The notes: generated from the sequence alone by a model not told the origin. Positions 45,782 through 55,790 are shown, counted from the stretch's first letter. The stretch: 64,000 nucleotides of DNA from Anaerolineae bacterium (GCA_022824465.1 JAJDZV010000008.1:124001-188000), one strand, 5' to 3'. Translations and numbers: made by a program.

Positions 45782-45808
45782 TTCCGCGCAAAGGACACTC
45801 GTATCAAA
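45751..45808 (+). repeat. Perfect 10-base inverted repeat in the ileS leader
   Basis: TTTGATACGA at 45751-45760 is the exact reverse complement of TCGTATCAAA at 45799-45808; the 38-base loop contains the end of the upstream ORF. The 3' arm ends five bases before the ileS GGAG ribosome site (45814-45817). Ribosomes on the upstream ORF would open the stem. Confidence 0.6.
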
Positions 45809-45829
45809 GCAGTGGAGAAGCAGTGAGCC

Positions 45830-48800
45830 ATGTTTAGAGCAGTAGACTCGCAAGTGAACAGTGAAGTTATCAATCGGCTGGAGCAGCAGCAGTTAGACTT
45901 TTGGCGCTTCAACCGCATATTTGAACGCACGACTGAGAACCGGGAAGACGCGCGCCCTTATGTTTTCTACGAGGGACCTCCAACCGCCAATGGCGAACCC
46001 GGCAGTCATCACGTGATGTCACGCGCCTTCAAGGATATGTTTCCGCGCTACAAGGTAATGCAGGGGCATTACTGTTTGCGGCGGGGCGGCTGGGATACGC
46101 ACGGGTTGCCGGTCGAAATAGAAGTGCAAAAGGAACTTGGATTCGAGACCAAGTCTCAGATTGAAGAGTATGGCGTGGAGCGATTCAACGCTATGTGCCG
46201 CGCCAACGTTTTCCGTCACATTACCGAATGGGAGAAGCTGACCGAACGCACGGCCTTTTGGGTAAACCTGGATGATGCGTATGTCACGTTCTCTAACGAA
46301 TACATAGAAAGCGTCTGGTGGATCCTCAAGCAATTTTGGAACAAGGGCTTGCTCTATCGGGGTCACAAAGTCGTGCCATACAGCCCGTCGTCGGGCACGC
46401 CGCTCAGCAGTCACGAAGTGGCGCAAGGATACAAGACGATCGTTGACCCCAGCATCTATGTGCGATTCCCGGTACAGGACAAGCCCGGCGTGTATTTCCT
46501 GGCTTGGACAACGACGCCGTGGACCCTGCCAGCCAACGCGGCGTTGGCGGTTGGCGAAGATCTCAGCTACGTCCAGGTTGAGGGACCTTCGCCGGATGGC
46601 GAGGGCGTCGAGCAGCTGATCCTCGCCGAAGCTCTGTTGGACAAAGTCTTGACCGAGCCAGAGACGCACCAAGTTGTGGCGCGCTTGAAAGGCAGCGAGC
46701 TTGTCGGTTGGCGTTACATGCCGCTCTATACGTTTTTGCCGGTTGAGCAGGATTACGCCTACGTCGTGGCTGCCGATTATGTGAGCGTGGCCGATGGCAC
46801 AGGCATTGTGCACACGGCGCCGGCGTATGGCGTTGACGATTTGGCGACTGGCCGCAAGCACGACCTTCCGACCTTGATTACAGTCGATGAGACCGGCTGC
46901 TTCGTCGATGCCGTATCGACCTTCCGCGGTATGTGGTTCAAGGATGCCGACAAGCAAATTATCGATGATCTTGTCGAACGCGGTCTTATGTATCGTCACG
47001 AGACATATGAACACACTTACCCGCATAACTGGCGCGATGGCTCGCCCTTGATGTACTTCGCCCGCGAGACTTGGTTCATCGACACGCTGAAGTACAAGCA
47101 GAAGATGATTGACCTCAATAAAACTGTCAAATGGGTGCCAGAGCACGTGCGCGATGGCCGCTTTGGCAACTGGCTTGAAGATCTCAAGGAATGGTCGCTC
47201 GGGCGTGAACGTTATTGGGGCACGCCGCTGCCGGTATGGGTGGACGACACCACCGGCGAAATGATCTGCGTCGGCAGCGTCGACGAATTGAGCGAGTTGG
47301 CTGGGCGCGATCTCAGCGAACTGGACTTGCATCGGCCCTATGTCGACGACGTGACGTTTGAGAATCCCAACGGCGAGGGCGGAACGATGCGGCGCGTCCC
47401 CGAGGTGATTGACGTATGGTTTGACAGCGGCGCGATGCAGGTGGCGCAGTGGGCGTATCCGCGCCAAAACGCGGAAATCCTGGAAGAGCAACATCCGGCC
47501 GACTACATCTGTGAAGCGGTCGATCAAACACGCGGATGGTTTTACAGTTTGCATGCGATCGCTACGATGCTCTTCGAGACTGTCGCCTTCAAGAATGTAA
47601 TCTGCCTGGGACATATTCTTGACGACCAAGGGCAGAAAATGTCCAAAAGCAAAGGCAACGCCATTGATCCATGGTTGGTGCTGGAGCAGTATGGCGCCGA
47701 TGCCTTCCGCTGGTACATGTATACATCGGGACCCGCGGGCGATTCGCGACGCTTTTCGTTGAATGCCGTTGGCGACGTGGTCAAGAAGTTCTGGTCGACG
47801 CTGTGGAATACCTACAGTTTCTTCGTAACCTACGCCAATATCGACGGCTGGGCTCCCGGTTCTGACGCGCCGGCGCCCGAAGATCGCGACCTGCTCGATC
47901 AGTGGTTGCTGGCCGAATTGCAGACGCTGGTCCAGAATGTGACAGAAGCCTTTGAAGACTACGACGCCGTGCGCGCGACGCGCCCAATAGAGGATTTTGT
48001 CGAGCGCCTCAGCAATTGGTATGTGCGCTTGAGCCGCGATCGCTTCTGGAAGAGCGAGGTTGATGACCACAAGCTGTCCGCCTATGCGACCTTGTATGAA
48101 GCAATGACGACCTTGGCGAAATTGCTTGCGCCAACGATGCCATTCTTGAGCGAGGCGATATATCGCAATCTGGTGGCGGACCGCGTCAGCTCGGCGGCTG
48201 ATAGCGTCCATCTGTCGCAGTGGCCGGCGGCTGACGAGTCTCTGTTGAATAATGAGCTCATAGCCGAAATGGCGCTGGTTCGTCGCCTCGTTAGCCTGGG
48301 ATTGTCAGCTCGGAACGTGGCTCAGATTGGCGTGCGTCAACCCTTGGCTGGCGCTCAGTTCGCCTTGCGCGATGTAACCGAATCGGCGGTCGTTGAGCGC
48401 TATGCGGACTTGATCAAGAGTGAACTGAATCTCAAGACAGTCGGTGTTATGGGCGCGGATGAGGCAAGCGCCTATGAAGGCACGACAACTTACCGATTGA
48501 ATCCGGTGCCGCGCTTGTTGGGGCGTAAGTTTGGCAAAGACTTCAAAGCCATACAAGCGGCTCTGCGCGATGGGGAGCAGGATTTCGTTCGCCCGTTCGC
48601 CGAGCGTCTGCTGGCGGGAGAGGGAATCACACTCGAACTGAATGGCGCCCGCTATGAAATATTAAATGGCGAGTGCGAGGTCAAGGCAAGCGTCGAAACG
48701 CCAGAGGGCGCCGTCGAAGACAGCGGTTACGTCATCGTGCTCAATTTGGACCTGACGCCAGATCTAGTCGAAGAGGGGCTCGCGCGAGAACTAGTGCGGC

Positions 48801-49033
48801 GGATTCAAAACCTGCGCAAAGTCGCCAAATTCGCCTTGGATGATCGTATCGACATTGTCTACTCCGATGCTTCGACATCTGTCGATGCGGTGCTGCAGCT
48901 TTTCAGTGGATACATCGGTGCAGAAACACTGGCTGACAGCCTTGAACCGGGCGACATGACCGGTGAATATGTCAGCGAAGAAGTGGACCTTAAGGGCGAA
49001 ACGCTGAGGATTGGCGTTCGACGCGTCTCATAG
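45830..49033 (+). CDS. ileS: Isoleucyl-tRNA synthetase, type 2, with GxHH signature
   Basis: The 1067-residue class I synthetase charges tRNA(Ile). Rossmann-fold signatures: PPTANGEPGSHHV at 50-62, in which the usual HIGH reads GSHH (58-61), and KMSKS at 603-607. The editing CP1 domain holds LAWTTTPWTLPANAALAVG and HTAPAYGVDDLATG. The C-terminal region lacks a zinc-finger tail and has the long helical extension of type-2 enzymes. Published work on IleRS2 reports that a GxHH form of the motif goes with very strong mupirocin resistance; assigning this here is inference from the sequence. A uORF with a strong ribosome site and an inverted repeat precede the gene. Confidence 0.95.
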   Translation: MFRAVDSQVNSEVINRLEQQQLDFWRFNRIFERTTENREDARPYVFYEGPPTANGEPGSHHVMSRAFKDMFPRYKVMQGHYCLRRGGWDTHGLPVEIEVQKELGFETKSQIEEYGVERFNAMCRANVFRHITEWEKLTERTAFWVNLDDAYVTFSNEYIESVWWILKQFWNKGLLYRGHKVVPYSPSSGTPLSSHEVAQGYKTIVDPSIYVRFPVQDKPGVYFLAWTTTPWTLPANAALAVGEDLSYVQVEGPSPDGEGVEQLILAEALLDKVLTEPETHQVVARLKGSELVGWRYMPLYTFLPVEQDYAYVVAADYVSVADGTGIVHTAPAYGVDDLATGRKHDLPTLITVDETGCFVDAVSTFRGMWFKDADKQIIDDLVERGLMYRHETYEHTYPHNWRDGSPLMYFARETWFIDTLKYKQKMIDLNKTVKWVPEHVRDGRFGNWLEDLKEWSLGRERYWGTPLPVWVDDTTGEMICVGSVDELSELAGRDLSELDLHRPYVDDVTFENPNGEGGTMRRVPEVIDVWFDSGAMQVAQWAYPRQNAEILEEQHPADYICEAVDQTRGWFYSLHAIATMLFETVAFKNVICLGHILDDQGQKMSKSKGNAIDPWLVLEQYGADAFRWYMYTSGPAGDSRRFSLNAVGDVVKKFWSTLWNTYSFFVTYANIDGWAPGSDAPAPEDRDLLDQWLLAELQTLVQNVTEAFEDYDAVRATRPIEDFVERLSNWYVRLSRDRFWKSEVDDHKLSAYATLYEAMTTLAKLLAPTMPFLSEAIYRNLVADRVSSAADSVHLSQWPAADESLLNNELIAEMALVRRLVSLGLSARNVAQIGVRQPLAGAQFALRDVTESAVVERYADLIKSELNLKTVGVMGADEASAYEGTTTYRLNPVPRLLGRKFGKDFKAIQAALRDGEQDFVRPFAERLLAGEGITLELNGARYEILNGECEVKASVETPEGAVEDSGYVIVLNLDLTPDLVEEGLARELVRRIQNLRKVAKFALDDRIDIVYSDASTSVDAVLQLFSGYIGAETLADSLEPGDMTGEYVSEEVDLKGETLRIGVRRVS

Positions 49034-49062
49034 TCTGTAGAAGTTAACTAAGACTTCCAGCA

Positions 49063-49097
49063 GGGCGGACTGCCATCCGGCATTCGCCCGGTATTTT
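49063..49097 (+). terminator. Possible terminator after ileS
   Basis: GGGCG at 49063-49067 can pair with CGCCC at 49085-49089, with an inner GGA/TCC pairing, and TATTTTT follows at 49092-49097. The stem is short and imperfect. Confidence 0.4.
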
Positions 49098-49219
49098 TGC
49101 CTTGCGCTTCTAGCGCTTTTGGTGATATCTTACAAAGCGTGAGCCAGGACTTGTTGATTTCGCCGTGGATTACGTCATCTTGGCCGATATGTCAATGCAT
49201 GATCGACGGGAATCTAGTT

Positions 49220-50884
49220 ATGTCAGATAAAAACGTGGCGTCTTTGCAGTCGTTGCTTCGTTACTGTTTGCCGCTTGGCGCTAGCATCGCCGCTGGCGAT
49301 CCCGAAACAACTGTGAATTGGTCGGTCACCATTCGCGCGCAGCCGCCAGTGTTTCCCGACATATACGGAGGCGAGTTGGCGCTGGTGTCTATGGATGTGC
49401 TGCGCAGCTTTGACAGCCGCCTGACGCTGGCGAGCGTGCTGCGTCAATTGGCGGAATTCAAGGTCAGCGCCGTCTTGGCCACGGGATCGGCCAGCCAGGA
49501 GGCCATCGACGCCGCCGTCGAGTGCGAAGTCGCGCTTCTTTCCGTGCCGGCGGAGGCGAGTCTCACCTCGATTGAACGGGCTGTGAATGCGCTGATTTTG
49601 AACCAATCGGCGCGTTTGACCGAGCGCGCTATTGAGATTCAGCGGCAGTTGACAAGGTTGGCCGCGGAGAACCGAGACCTCAATAGTCTCTTGCAAGTAA
49701 TGTCCCGATCGACGGGAAAGGCGCTGGCGATTCACAACGACGCCGGCGTTCTGATCAGCCAGAGCTGGCCTTATGTTGGACGCCGGGCGAATAATGGGCG
49801 TCACGCGGCGGTTGCGGCCGGCTCGCAGAGATTCAGAAGCTGGATTGAGAATGAAGCGCCGTCGGCAGTTGGGGTAATCGGCGGCAGCCCACTGGGCTAT
49901 ACGATCGTGCTCAAGGTTGAGAAGCGGGTTGCCGGCTATCTCTCACTTGTCGACGATGATGACAGATTGAATGAGTTCGACCGTTTGGTATTGACCTACG
50001 GCGCCGATGTATGCGCTATCGAGATGGCGAAAAACCGCGCTATCGCTTCCGCCGTCGAACAGACGCGCGGCGACTGGATACAGATGTGGCTTAGTGGAAC
50101 GCCAGCGGACGAGGATTTGTTGCGAACGCGCGCGCAACAGGCCGGCTTTGAACCGTCTTCACAATACGTAGTCGCGGTCTACAGAGCGATTTCTGATATG
50201 GGACAGCCCGTGCGCAGCGCTTCACATGTTTCGTTTGTGCGCAATGACATCTCGAGACGCGGCATCAAGGGCGCTGTTGGTCAGTATGTGGATGTGGTTG
50301 TGGCGCTCTATCCCCTGGAAGACGATGACGGCGGCGCGCTGACGCGGGCGCGCTCATCGGTCGGCGCGGTACGGGAGCAGCTCGGCCAGCGCGCTTCAGA
50401 GGCGTCAGTGGCGGCCGGCATCAGCCGTCCGGCAAAGGGGCTCTCCAATCTTCGCGACGCCTATCGCGAGGCGAAGGACGCGGTCGGCATCGCTTTTGAG
50501 CTCGGCGATCGAGATTCTACGACCTACTATGGAGATTTGAAGCTGTATCAACTGCTGCTTGCGCTAAAGGAACGCAATCTCGAACAATTGCAGAGTTTCT
50601 ATGCCGATGCCTTGGGACCCTTGGTGGCTCACGACCGGCGCAAACAGAGCGACTTGATTCGCACCTTGAGCGGTTTCTTCGCCGCCAACGGAAACTTGGC
50701 GAAAGCAGCCCAAGAACTAGACGTTCATCGCAACACGCTTGTTTACAGGCTCGAACGCATCGCCGACTTGACGAAGCTGGACCTGGACGATTCAGACAAC
50801 CGGCTGATTCTTCACCTTGCGCTAAAGACTCAGCGGGTGCTTGCGACACTACCGAGTGAGGTCAGTTCTGCCAGGCAATCCTGA
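49220..50884 (+). CDS. PucR/CdaR-type transcriptional regulator
   Basis: The N-terminal part (about 1-170) resembles the PucR purine-catabolism-type sensor domain, the middle has GAF/GGDEF-like CdaR features (LLQVMSRSTGKALAIHNDAG, LVTYGADVCAIEMAKNRA), and the C-terminus is the PucR HTH: DLIRTLSGFFAANGNLAKAA followed by VHRNTLVYRLERI. I start at ATG 49220 after GGGAA; ATGs at 49199 and 49097 are alternatives without a good ribosome site. It converges on gltB, which ends 69 bases away. Ligand unknown. Confidence 0.8.
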   Translation: MSDKNVASLQSLLRYCLPLGASIAAGDPETTVNWSVTIRAQPPVFPDIYGGELALVSMDVLRSFDSRLTLASVLRQLAEFKVSAVLATGSASQEAIDAAVECEVALLSVPAEASLTSIERAVNALILNQSARLTERAIEIQRQLTRLAAENRDLNSLLQVMSRSTGKALAIHNDAGVLISQSWPYVGRRANNGRHAAVAAGSQRFRSWIENEAPSAVGVIGGSPLGYTIVLKVEKRVAGYLSLVDDDDRLNEFDRLVLTYGADVCAIEMAKNRAIASAVEQTRGDWIQMWLSGTPADEDLLRTRAQQAGFEPSSQYVVAVYRAISDMGQPVRSASHVSFVRNDISRRGIKGAVGQYVDVVVALYPLEDDDGGALTRARSSVGAVREQLGQRASEASVAAGISRPAKGLSNLRDAYREAKDAVGIAFELGDRDSTTYYGDLKLYQLLLALKERNLEQLQSFYADALGPLVAHDRRKQSDLIRTLSGFFAANGNLAKAAQELDVHRNTLVYRLERIADLTKLDLDDSDNRLILHLALKTQRVLATLPSEVSSARQS

Positions 50885-50952
50885 ATGCAGTTTTCAGTCA
50901 ATGCCGCTGAATAGGCAGCGCCCAGCCTGCTTGCCTCATTGTGCGGATGGCC

Positions 50953-53900
50953 TTAGCTTTCGTTGACGATTTTATGCGCCATCGGCGGCGCGATCTTGAC
51001 AAAGTGATCGCCTGGCCGCCGCAGCAGGGCGTAGAGAGGCTCGGCCGCTTCTGACTGATGATTGTCTTCCAGCGTTCGGATGTATGCGTTCAGCAATTCA
51101 TGCACATCGTCTTGTCCGTCCTCGTCCAGCGGTTGGATCTCTACCACCGAACCGGCGGCGATGCGGCTTCGAATGGCATCTATCGTCAAGCCCAACTCCG
51201 GCTGCACACGTTGATAGACGACGCCCCCGGTCATGCCGGCGCAAATCCAGGGACCAGGATCACCCAATACGACCGCGCGACCGGATGTCATATATTCAAA
51301 GGCGTAACCTTTGAGATTGGCGCGCGCGCCCAAGCCGCCGAGATTGTCGTTCAATGGTTCGCTGATTTCGCCGCCGAAGATGACGTCCGCGCCGCTCATG
51401 CGGATGCAGGCGCGGGTATCGGCATCGCCTTGCACGATGAATAGGCCGCCCTGGGCGCCATAGGCGAAGCTTTTGCCTACGGATCCATCCAGCCGCTTCC
51501 CATTGTGATTCAAGCCTTTCAAAATCGCCACTTTGCTGCCTGCGGCACACTTGCCGACGCCATCCTGCGCGCCACCTTCGACCAGCACATTCACCGGGTC
51601 ATCAATGAACGCGGCCAGCCCGTTGCCCGGGATTGCCGAGTTGCTGAAGCTTAGATTGATAGCCCGGATGCGATCGGTCTGCGGGGCCGCCTTGCGCTTT
51701 ATCGCTCCGGCGAGGTGTGTGCCCAAAGCGCGGTCCATCGCCATGACTTGCTCATCGTCGTACGTCAACTCATATTCGCCGCGGCCAACGTATTCAGTGA
51801 CGATATCGGTGATCTGTTTGCTGACGGTGTTGCGCGGACGCGTGACGCGCCGTCCGCCTGGCTGGGCCGGCGTCTTTTGCGCGCGTGGAACCGGTTTTAG
51901 CAAGCGGCTAAGGTCAATACGGTCATGATGTGACCGCTGGTAGAGCAGATCGGCGCGACCGACGATTTCCTGCAGGTTGTTGATGCCCATTTTTGCCAGC
52001 CACTTGCGGATGTCTTCGGCAAGCGCATCAAACATGTGCACAATGCTGTGCGGCGATCCACGTTCCGCAAAGGGGCGGAAAGCTTTGAAATTGCGCTTTT
52101 CCGCTTCTTCCTTGGTCTTGACATGCGTTGTAATGCCGACGTGGCAGTCGCCATCCTGGCAGCCGCGACAAATCGTACAGCCCAAAGAGACCATCGCGAG
52201 CGTCGCAAAGCCGACGCGATTCGCGCCTAGGCAGACCATTTTGATCACATCGCGCCCGCTCTTCATGCCGCCGTCAACCCAGATTTCGACATCGTCGCGC
52301 AAGCCGCTCTCGACTAGGTGACGGTGGGACAGCCAGACCCCGACCTCCGCTGGCAAACCTACATGACGCAGGGCATGCGCGCGCGCAGCGCCGGTGCCGC
52401 CGGTGTAGCCAGTAATGGTGATGATATCGGCGCCCGCCTTCGCGACGCCAACCGCGATGATGCCGATGCCGGGCACGACAGGCAGCTTCACCGAGACCTT
52501 GGCATGAGGATTGGCTGTTTTCAGTTCGTCGATTAACTGCGCAAGGTCCTCGATAGAATACAGGTCGTGGTTGTTGCTCGGTGAAATCAAGCCGACGCCC
52601 GGGGTTGTGCTGCGGACTGCCGCAATCTGCTCGGTAACCTTATAGCCGGGCAGGTGCCCGCCTTCGCCCGGCTTCGCGCCTTGGCCGATTTTGATCTCGA
52701 TATAGTCGGCTGCGTTCAGAAACGCAATATTCACTCCAAAGCGTCCAGACGCCACTTGTTGTCCGCGGTTGCGCGGATGCCGCCCGAGCAGGTCGTGAAT
52801 CTCGCCTCCCTCGCCGTTGATGCAGATGATATTCAGCAGATGGGCCGCTTCAGCATAGGAACGATAAGCCAGCTCGCCCTGGGAGCCGAAGGACATGGCG
52901 CTGATCAGCACGGGCATGTCGTAGCCCTTTACGCTGATGTCGACGTCTTCCGGTAGTAGGGGCGAGTCAGATTCCTTCAAGCCAACGATATGCCGCAGCG
53001 AAACCGGCATCTTGTCTTCCAGCTTCAACAGCGTTTCTGTGTATTCGTCGAATTGCATTTCGCCATGCGCTACCGCTTCGGCCCTTTTCCACATCTTGGG
53101 ATAGAATCGTTCCGGATTCTTGAGGCGAGCGCGCGCTTCTCCGCGGAATTCCTGGGCGCGCTCCTGCGCGTCTTCATAGACTGTTGTCCAGGTCAAACCG
53201 CGCCCAGTCGAGCCAAAGTAGTTTGGCGTCCCCAGCAGACTGGCGATATTGCGCGATAATCCGATAGAACTGAAGCTATGGCCATAGCCGCGCAGTTCGT
53301 GGCAGCCGATAGTGGATGTGATTTTTTGCAAGCCCGCGCGTATAGCCGACAGGGTATTGCCCAGAGCGGTTTCCACGTGGGCGGTCTCGAGCGGTTTCCG
53401 GCTGCCGCGCGGCGCCGTTCCCAAGCCAACCGCGTACAAGGCGTAAGGCACAACGGCGTTGGCGCCAAGGCTGAGGCAGATTGCCAGGTCGTGCAGATCG
53501 CGCAAGGCGCCTGAGCGCACGACTATGCCAGTGCGGCGCCGCAAGTTCGGTGTCGTATCAGATTGGCGCAGCGCCTTGTCCACCGCGGCGACTGCCAGAA
53601 GCGGATCTACATACAGTTCTTCGCCTTTGGCGATGAAGCTGTCGTCCAGAATGATACACTGCGCTCCATTGGCGACGGCTTCAATAACTCGGTTTTGCAG
53701 CGCCTCCACCGCTAGATCCACGGTTGTGTCCATGGGGCAGCCCATTGAGAAGATCGCCGCCTTTTCATCAAAGACGTGGACAAGGTCTTCAAGCAGCATC
53801 GTGCCGTGCTTTGTGGCAAGGTCGCGGATAGTTTCCAAGCCGTCGAATTCAGGGATCGCATCGAGAAGCAGCGGGATCTGAAGCCGGATCAGAGTGTCTT

Positions 53901-55656
53901 CGTCTTCGCGCCCAGCGGCAATCTCCGGTCGGCAGCCGATCAGCACCTGAGACGAGAACTGCGCCTGCTCTCTTTCACGATCAATCGAAGGGTTGGTGAC
54001 CACCGCGATGGTCTCTTTGAAAAAGTCAGCCAGATTCGCCCGAGTATTACTCAATGCCGCAAGCGGACCATCCCAGCCGAGTGAGCCGATCTGTTCTTTG
54101 CCGTTCTGCGACAAGCTTGACACGATCTCCACGTGGTAGCGTTCCCAGCCGAAACCGGCCATGACGGCGGCATTTACCCTTACCGGCGCGTCAGTCCAGG
54201 GCAGCTTTGTCGCGGTCTTTAATGGCTCCGGCGCTTTCTCTAGGACAGCGACCGCGGCCGGCTGCGCTTGCGGAGCAGCGCCCCCATTGCCGGGAGATTG
54301 AGTCGTAAAGCCGATGGGGGGAGCGCTGTTGCCGTTAGTCGAGTCAGTCAGCCAAATATCGGCCGCTGCCGGATTGTAAGGTTTACGCTCGCGATATTTG
54401 CCGTAAACGTATTGCTGGATGGCTGGGTAGTCCATGACCGCAATCGCTTGGCCGGTATTGACAGTCATCGCGATTTTCTCGCCCGGCGCCATCGGTTTGG
54501 GGCTGACGGACATGGAATCCAGCGCGTAGACGCCCCGCTCAGAAGTAATGAAGTATTCCTTTTCTGTCTCGCCGTACCACAATGGGCGCAACCCCAAGGC
54601 GTCAACGCTGAAGACGGTCTTATTGCCGAGGCGCGCGACCACGGCAGCCGGACCTTGGGCAAAGGGACCAAAGGACTGCCGAATCTCTGCATACATGTCG
54701 TGAATTTCCGGCGCATTTTGCAGCAGGTCGTGCTCAAATGGCGGGAATATGTGTTCCATCGCCTCGATCAGGTCCAGCCCGTAACGCATGCAGAGCGCGT
54801 AAATCGTGCGATCGACATCCTGCGAATCGGAACCGCTATCGATCATTGGAATGTCGAGCATTTCCGATTCCAACCGGAAACGTGAGATGGTATTGAATTC
54901 ACCGTTGTGGCCGATCAAATTGAAGGGCTGGGCGCGCTCGAATATCGGGTTGGTATTTGTGCTGTAACGCGCGTGCCCCATCGTAATTGCCGAGGCATAG
55001 TCGGGATCGCGCAATTCCGGATAGTAGCGGCGCAGGATCTCAATAGTGCCCTGGACCTTGTACACGACGCTATGCGCTGAAAATGACGAGAAATGCACTT
55101 CCAACTCGCGCTCGAGTTGCACCTGCAATTCAAAGAGCGTGCGATCAAGATCGTTCGACGCGACTTGACCGTTAATGCCGGCAATCTGCCAAAACACTGG
55201 TTCGTTTTTCTCGGCGTTGGGTCCCAGCACTTGCCGATTCACCTTGCCGCTGCGGTCAATTAATATATGCAAGCCAGCCTCGCTAACTTGCCGACAGATT
55301 TGATCGACGACGTTTTGCGCGCGCGTTCGGTCATGGGCTGGAATCATTACATGCGCGACCCAGAAGTTGCGATCGGTCGCCAGGGAAGAGCGCAATCCAG
55401 CTTCAGCCAGCCATTTCGTCCAAAGCTGACGGGGGATATCGGTCAAAACGCCGACGCCATCGCCCTCGCCGTTGATGTAGCCGGTACGGTGACCCATGCG
55501 GGTCAGCGCCTCGATGGTGCGCTTGACATTGCCATGGGTGGCTTGGCCGCCCTTGCGGACGGAGCAAATCAAGGCGCAGGCGTCGCGATGCTCGCGGTCG
55601 ATGGGATGGAGGTCGCTGAAGGGATCGTCAAGGGAAGGATTCGCTCTAGGGTTCAT
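50953..55656 (-). CDS. gltB: Glutamate synthase large subunit-type protein
   Basis: The 1567-residue protein has the glutamate synthase order: glutamine amidotransferase (residues 27-420), central domain, FMN-binding synthase domain (GEGGEIHDLLGRHP, SPSNNHDLYSIEDLAQLI, VKLPVVPGIGIIAVGVAKAGAD, TGYTGGTGAARAHALRH), a cysteine-rich iron-sulfur segment (LGCTICRGCQDGDCHVG) and the C-terminal GXGXG domain. Cys27 would be the N-terminal nucleophile after removal of a 26-residue propeptide; most homologues instead read CG at this place, and here it is CALIC, so the glutaminase assignment has an unusual second residue. No gltD is adjacent, so the electron donor (ferredoxin or a distant subunit) is not shown. 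Ribosome site AGAGGA precedes the ATG. Confidence 0.9.
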   Translation of the reverse strand: MNPRANPSLDDPFSDLHPIDREHRDACALICSVRKGGQATHGNVKRTIEALTRMGHRTGYINGEGDGVGVLTDIPRQLWTKWLAEAGLRSSLATDRNFWVAHVMIPAHDRTRAQNVVDQICRQVSEAGLHILIDRSGKVNRQVLGPNAEKNEPVFWQIAGINGQVASNDLDRTLFELQVQLERELEVHFSSFSAHSVVYKVQGTIEILRRYYPELRDPDYASAITMGHARYSTNTNPIFERAQPFNLIGHNGEFNTISRFRLESEMLDIPMIDSGSDSQDVDRTIYALCMRYGLDLIEAMEHIFPPFEHDLLQNAPEIHDMYAEIRQSFGPFAQGPAAVVARLGNKTVFSVDALGLRPLWYGETEKEYFITSERGVYALDSMSVSPKPMAPGEKIAMTVNTGQAIAVMDYPAIQQYVYGKYRERKPYNPAAADIWLTDSTNGNSAPPIGFTTQSPGNGGAAPQAQPAAVAVLEKAPEPLKTATKLPWTDAPVRVNAAVMAGFGWERYHVEIVSSLSQNGKEQIGSLGWDGPLAALSNTRANLADFFKETIAVVTNPSIDREREQAQFSSQVLIGCRPEIAAGREDEDTLIRLQIPLLLDAIPEFDGLETIRDLATKHGTMLLEDLVHVFDEKAAIFSMGCPMDTTVDLAVEALQNRVIEAVANGAQCIILDDSFIAKGEELYVDPLLAVAAVDKALRQSDTTPNLRRRTGIVVRSGALRDLHDLAICLSLGANAVVPYALYAVGLGTAPRGSRKPLETAHVETALGNTLSAIRAGLQKITSTIGCHELRGYGHSFSSIGLSRNIASLLGTPNYFGSTGRGLTWTTVYEDAQERAQEFRGEARARLKNPERFYPKMWKRAEAVAHGEMQFDEYTETLLKLEDKMPVSLRHIVGLKESDSPLLPEDVDISVKGYDMPVLISAMSFGSQGELAYRSYAEAAHLLNIICINGEGGEIHDLLGRHPRNRGQQVASGRFGVNIAFLNAADYIEIKIGQGAKPGEGGHLPGYKVTEQIAAVRSTTPGVGLISPSNNHDLYSIEDLAQLIDELKTANPHAKVSVKLPVVPGIGIIAVGVAKAGADIITITGYTGGTGAARAHALRHVGLPAEVGVWLSHRHLVESGLRDDVEIWVDGGMKSGRDVIKMVCLGANRVGFATLAMVSLGCTICRGCQDGDCHVGITTHVKTKEEAEKRNFKAFRPFAERGSPHSIVHMFDALAEDIRKWLAKMGINNLQEIVGRADLLYQRSHHDRIDLSRLLKPVPRAQKTPAQPGGRRVTRPRNTVSKQITDIVTEYVGRGEYELTYDDEQVMAMDRALGTHLAGAIKRKAAPQTDRIRAINLSFSNSAIPGNGLAAFIDDPVNVLVEGGAQDGVGKCAAGSKVAILKGLNHNGKRLDGSVGKSFAYGAQGGLFIVQGDADTRACIRMSGADVIFGGEISEPLNDNLGGLGARANLKGYAFEYMTSGRAVVLGDPGPWICAGMTGGVVYQRVQPELGLTIDAIRSRIAAGSVVEIQPLDEDGQDDVHELLNAYIRTLEDNHQSEAAEPLYALLRRPGDHFVKIAPPMAHKIVNES

Positions 55657-55762
55657 ATCGCATCCTCTTCACAAAGTCACGGTCCCGGCAATAACATCCA
55701 AACAACGCAATGCCCTCGAATTCGAGCCGGCGTTGCATATTGATTAGTTAGATTACGTGTCT

Positions 55763-55790
55763 ATTGTATCAAGCATTGATTGCAACTCAA
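55763..55790 (-). promoter_or_regulatory. Putative promoter of gltB
   Basis: On the minus strand TTGAGT, a 16-base spacer and TACAAT precede gltB, giving a leader of about 100 bases. The -10 is a good match; the -35 matches four of six. Confidence 0.45.

Noticed and set aside
45622..45829. T-box riboswitch before ileS
   Set aside because: No GGTGGxACCGCG element or specifier-loop features; the visible elements are the uORF and inverted repeat.
46019..48211. Long open frame (730 codons) on the minus strand inside ileS
   Set aside because: It is antisense to an unambiguous synthetase and its translation has no recognisable motif; a by-product of codon bias.
50885..50952. Terminator between the converging regulator and gltB
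   Set aside because: GGCA/TGCC arms are short and no T-run follows; not supported.
55646..55738. 30-codon ORF overlapping the gltB start (minus strand)
   Set aside because: No ribosome site, no amino-acid bias and no terminator, unlike the arg leader.
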